14,919 bases of DNA from Johnsonella ignava ATCC 51276 (GTDB lineage Bacteria > Bacillota > Clostridia > Lachnospirales > Lachnospiraceae): contig NZ_JH378838.1 in assembly GCF_000235445.1 (NCBI RefSeq), forward strand, positions 1-14,919, read 5' to 3'. The translations under genes and the position numbers were made by a program. Shown here one piece after another: positions 13,139-14,919 of the stretch (positions are counted from its first letter, which is position 1; each line of letters opens with the position of its first letter). The notes under the pieces were generated by a model that searched no databases, was not told the origin of the DNA, and saw only the letters and a list, made by a program, of their open reading frames with translations.

Positions 13139-14749
13139 TTATTGCTCCTTTATTTCAAGTAAAGTGCCATTCCCAAACTCATCCTTTTTTTCATAATCTC
13201 GAATGGTAGAAACATCTATCTCTCCTTCTCCGCGTGGATTCGAGATTTGTCTAATCGTTCCTTTAAACTTTCCACTTGATAAAGATTCTCCGTTATACTG
13301 CATAACATCAATAAATTCTCTGACTAATTTTCCTTTATAATAAAAGCAATCTTTATTTTTATCATAGTTTAAACCAAAAGAACTATAAACAGAATATAAC
13401 TTTTCCAATTCATCAGGAGTAAGAGCATTCCCTTGTTCATAAGCCTGTTCTCCAACCGTTAATACTTCACCTTCCGTACTACTTTGATTTTCAGAAGATA
13501 ATGAATCGGAATAATTATCTATATTGCTCTGATTTTCGGAAGAAACTGACGAATACTTTGATAGAATTTCTTCATATTCACTTTGTTTCATATTTCCATC
13601 ATTTACCTGTTTTTCACAAAAAGGTTTTACAACTTCAAGCATTTCATCTACTGTTTCGAAAGGTCCGAATTCTTTTTCTTCTCCATTTTGAAGTTTTATC
13701 GAAAGCGATAATGGACTCATGTTTTCATAAGATTGAGAATGAGTGCCATTCATCTGTTCTTGTTTCGCTAAAGTCCTACCATCTTCAGTTTGACCTGATG
13801 TAGCGAATGCCATAGTTACACCTACAACAAGAAGTCCTGCGAGTACCGACGAGAAAATCGTCATTTTTTTCATTTTCATAATTACACCTATCCTTTCTTC
13901 AATCGAATTTCTGCTAAAATTATTACAAAGAGGCATAAGCCCCGACTTTTGTATTTCCATATCTATCAGGATATGGGCATACGATTTTTTGTTTTTTTCT
14001 CCAAATAGCTTAACCACTGTTTCATCACATACTAACTCAATATCTCTATTAAGAAGTAAATACATAACCCAAACCATCGGATTGAACCAATGAATACTTA
14101 ATGCGAGTATCATTAGCATTTTGGTTAAAATATCAAAATGTTTAATATGAACATACTCATGAGTCATAATATAATTCAAAACTTCTGTATTCTCAAAATC
14201 TAAGGTGCTCGGAAGTAGGATAACGGGTTTGAATATTCCATAACTTAGTGGAGAAAAAACTTGATCGGAACTCTGAATAAGGAGAGTTCTTTTCAAAGGG
14301 TGTTTTTCTTTCCACTCTTTGATAAATGTCGTTTCCAACGGCAGAGCATTTTTGAATTTCTTGATTCCTCTGTGATATGCAATTAGGAAATATAAAACGC
14401 ATAACGAGAAACCTATCATCCATAAGACTGTCCACAATGAAATAGATACATTGTAAATTCCTTGAGCGTCCACATTGTTTGTAATGTTCTCACTAACCAT
14501 ATCTGAAGTAACAAAAAATCTTGGCAAGTCATTTATCGGCTCAGATACATATGATGTATTGTTTTGTGGTATTAGGGAGTAGACACTGAAAACAGATGGA
14601 ATGGAAATCGGAATAAGCAGTCGAAATAAAGCAAGTCCCCATAAAAACATTAAAGTCTTTTTGGGTAATTTGTGTATGAGTATGGCACGCAGTACGGTAA
14701 TGATGATGATTAAGATTGTGGCGGAGATACTCATTTGTAGCAGGGTCAT
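13139..14749 (-). CDS. blaR1: BlaR1/MecR1-type M56 metallopeptidase sensor, without a penicillin-binding domain
   Basis: The gene encodes 536 aa from ATG 14749, preceded by GAGGTGAG. A GTG at 14758 is in the same frame but overlaps this site. There are four membrane segments (about 7-27, 35-60, 105-127 and 295-318). The zinc site HEYVH (about 197-201) is followed by a conserved SIHWFNPMVW helix and ELVCDE, the third ligand. BlaR1 and MecR1 carry a C-terminal penicillin-binding sensor domain; here the C-terminal 215 residues have no SxxK or KTG motifs. Instead there are two acidic blocks and a YSVYSSFGLNYDKNKDCFYY segment, so the ligand is probably not a beta-lactam. When activated, such a protease leads to cleavage of the BlaI repressor. 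The upstream blaI gene ends two bases before the GTG. Confidence 0.85.
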   Translation of the reverse strand: MTLLQMSISATILIIIITVLRAILIHKLPKKTLMFLWGLALFRLLIPISIPSVFSVYSLIPQNNTSYVSEPINDLPRFFVTSDMVSENITNNVDAQGIYNVSISLWTVLWMIGFSLCVLYFLIAYHRGIKKFKNALPLETTFIKEWKEKHPLKRTLLIQSSDQVFSPLSYGIFKPVILLPSTLDFENTEVLNYIMTHEYVHIKHFDILTKMLMILALSIHWFNPMVWVMYLLLNRDIELVCDETVVKLFGEKNKKSYAHILIDMEIQKSGLMPLCNNFSRNSIEERIGVIMKMKKMTIFSSVLAGLLVVGVTMAFATSGQTEDGRTLAKQEQMNGTHSQSYENMSPLSLSIKLQNGEEKEFGPFETVDEMLEVVKPFCEKQVNDGNMKQSEYEEILSKYSSVSSENQSNIDNYSDSLSSENQSSTEGEVLTVGEQAYEQGNALTPDELEKLYSVYSSFGLNYDKNKDCFYYKGKLVREFIDVMQYNGESLSSGKFKGTIRQISNPRGEGEIDVSTIRDYEKKDEFGNGTLLEIKEQ

Positions 14750-14759
14750 TCTTCTCACC

Positions 14760-14919
14760 TCACTCTAAGTTTTTTATAAGATTTTTCAATTTTTCAATTT
14801 GCTTTTCTGAAAGCTGCTTATTTCCAATCAGTGCAGCAAACATTTTATCAATGGAACCATCAAACATTTTGTCAATAAACTCATTGGTTTCTGCTATCTG
14901 TACTTTTTCTTTCGGAATA
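14760..14919 (-). CDS. blaI: BlaI/MecI-type repressor, C-terminal part (partial at window edge)
   Basis: The frame is open from the window edge to TGA at 14760-14762, giving the last 53 residues. The sequence MFDGSIDKMFAALIGNKQLS followed by a helix EKQIEKLKNLIKNLE is typical of the BlaI/MecI dimerisation end. The usual cleavage site (Asn-Phe) and the winged-helix DNA-binding domain lie outside the window. The gene ends 10 bases before the ATG of blaR1, so both form one operon with coupled translation. Confidence 0.85.
   Translation of the reverse strand, partial: IPKEKVQIAETNEFIDKMFDGSIDKMFAALIGNKQLSEKQIEKLKNLIKNLE

Noticed and set aside
1..14919. CRISPR array, rRNA or tRNA genes
   Set aside because: I saw no regularly spaced direct repeats and no recognisable tRNA or rRNA sequence.

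Overview
The window looks like part of an integrative conjugative element of the Tn1549/CTn type from a low-GC Gram-positive anaerobe (Bacillota, probably a clostridial or Peptoniphilus-like lineage). The evidence is the strongly AT-rich sequence, AGGAGG-type ribosome binding sites, Lys/Glu/Ile/Asn-rich proteins, and a set of mobile-element families found together in such elements (Maff2, PrgI, VirB4, NlpC/P60, DUF4315, DUF4366, TnpW). Every convincing gene is on the minus strand, so the biological order runs from right to left.

Right end (14919 to about 12860): the end of a BlaI/MecI-type repressor gene and a complete BlaR1-type M56 metallopeptidase gene form a two-gene regulator. Next come a decayed remnant of a Cys-rich KTR protein, a strong terminator, and tnpW, the small gene that normally precedes a large serine recombinase. 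The recombinase is absent. Shortly after the tnpW stop the sequence runs into the C-terminal part of a VirD4 coupling protein, which has lost its N-terminal part and Walker A motif. This looks like a deletion junction.

Middle (12662 to 3205): after the VirD4 remnant come a 53-aa basic protein, an SSB-like protein, Maff2, a VirB6/TrbL-like membrane protein, a small membrane protein, PrgI, VirB4, a membrane-anchored NlpC/P60 hydrolase, a DUF4315 coiled coil and a DUF4366 surface protein. These are the channel, ATPase and cell-wall parts of a Gram-positive type IV secretion system. They are tightly packed, often overlapping, and three consecutive genes use TTG starts. Three copies of a short hairpin with a near-identical 15-nt loop and varying stems lie between genes here. 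One terminator sits just upstream of the SSB gene.

Left end (3204 to 1): a terminator closes the transfer operon. It is followed by four cargo genes of uncertain function. Two or three resemble immunity proteins of polymorphic toxin systems, and one has a HEPN/Abi_C-like segment with an RX6H motif. A 427-base stretch with two perfect palindromes, a possible 30-aa ORF and a terminator leads to the N-terminal part of a tyrosine recombinase, cut by the window edge.

No relaxase, topoisomerase, intact coupling protein or serine recombinase is visible. The element is therefore either decayed or rearranged, or keeps those functions outside the window. All family assignments come from reading the translations; no database search was possible.
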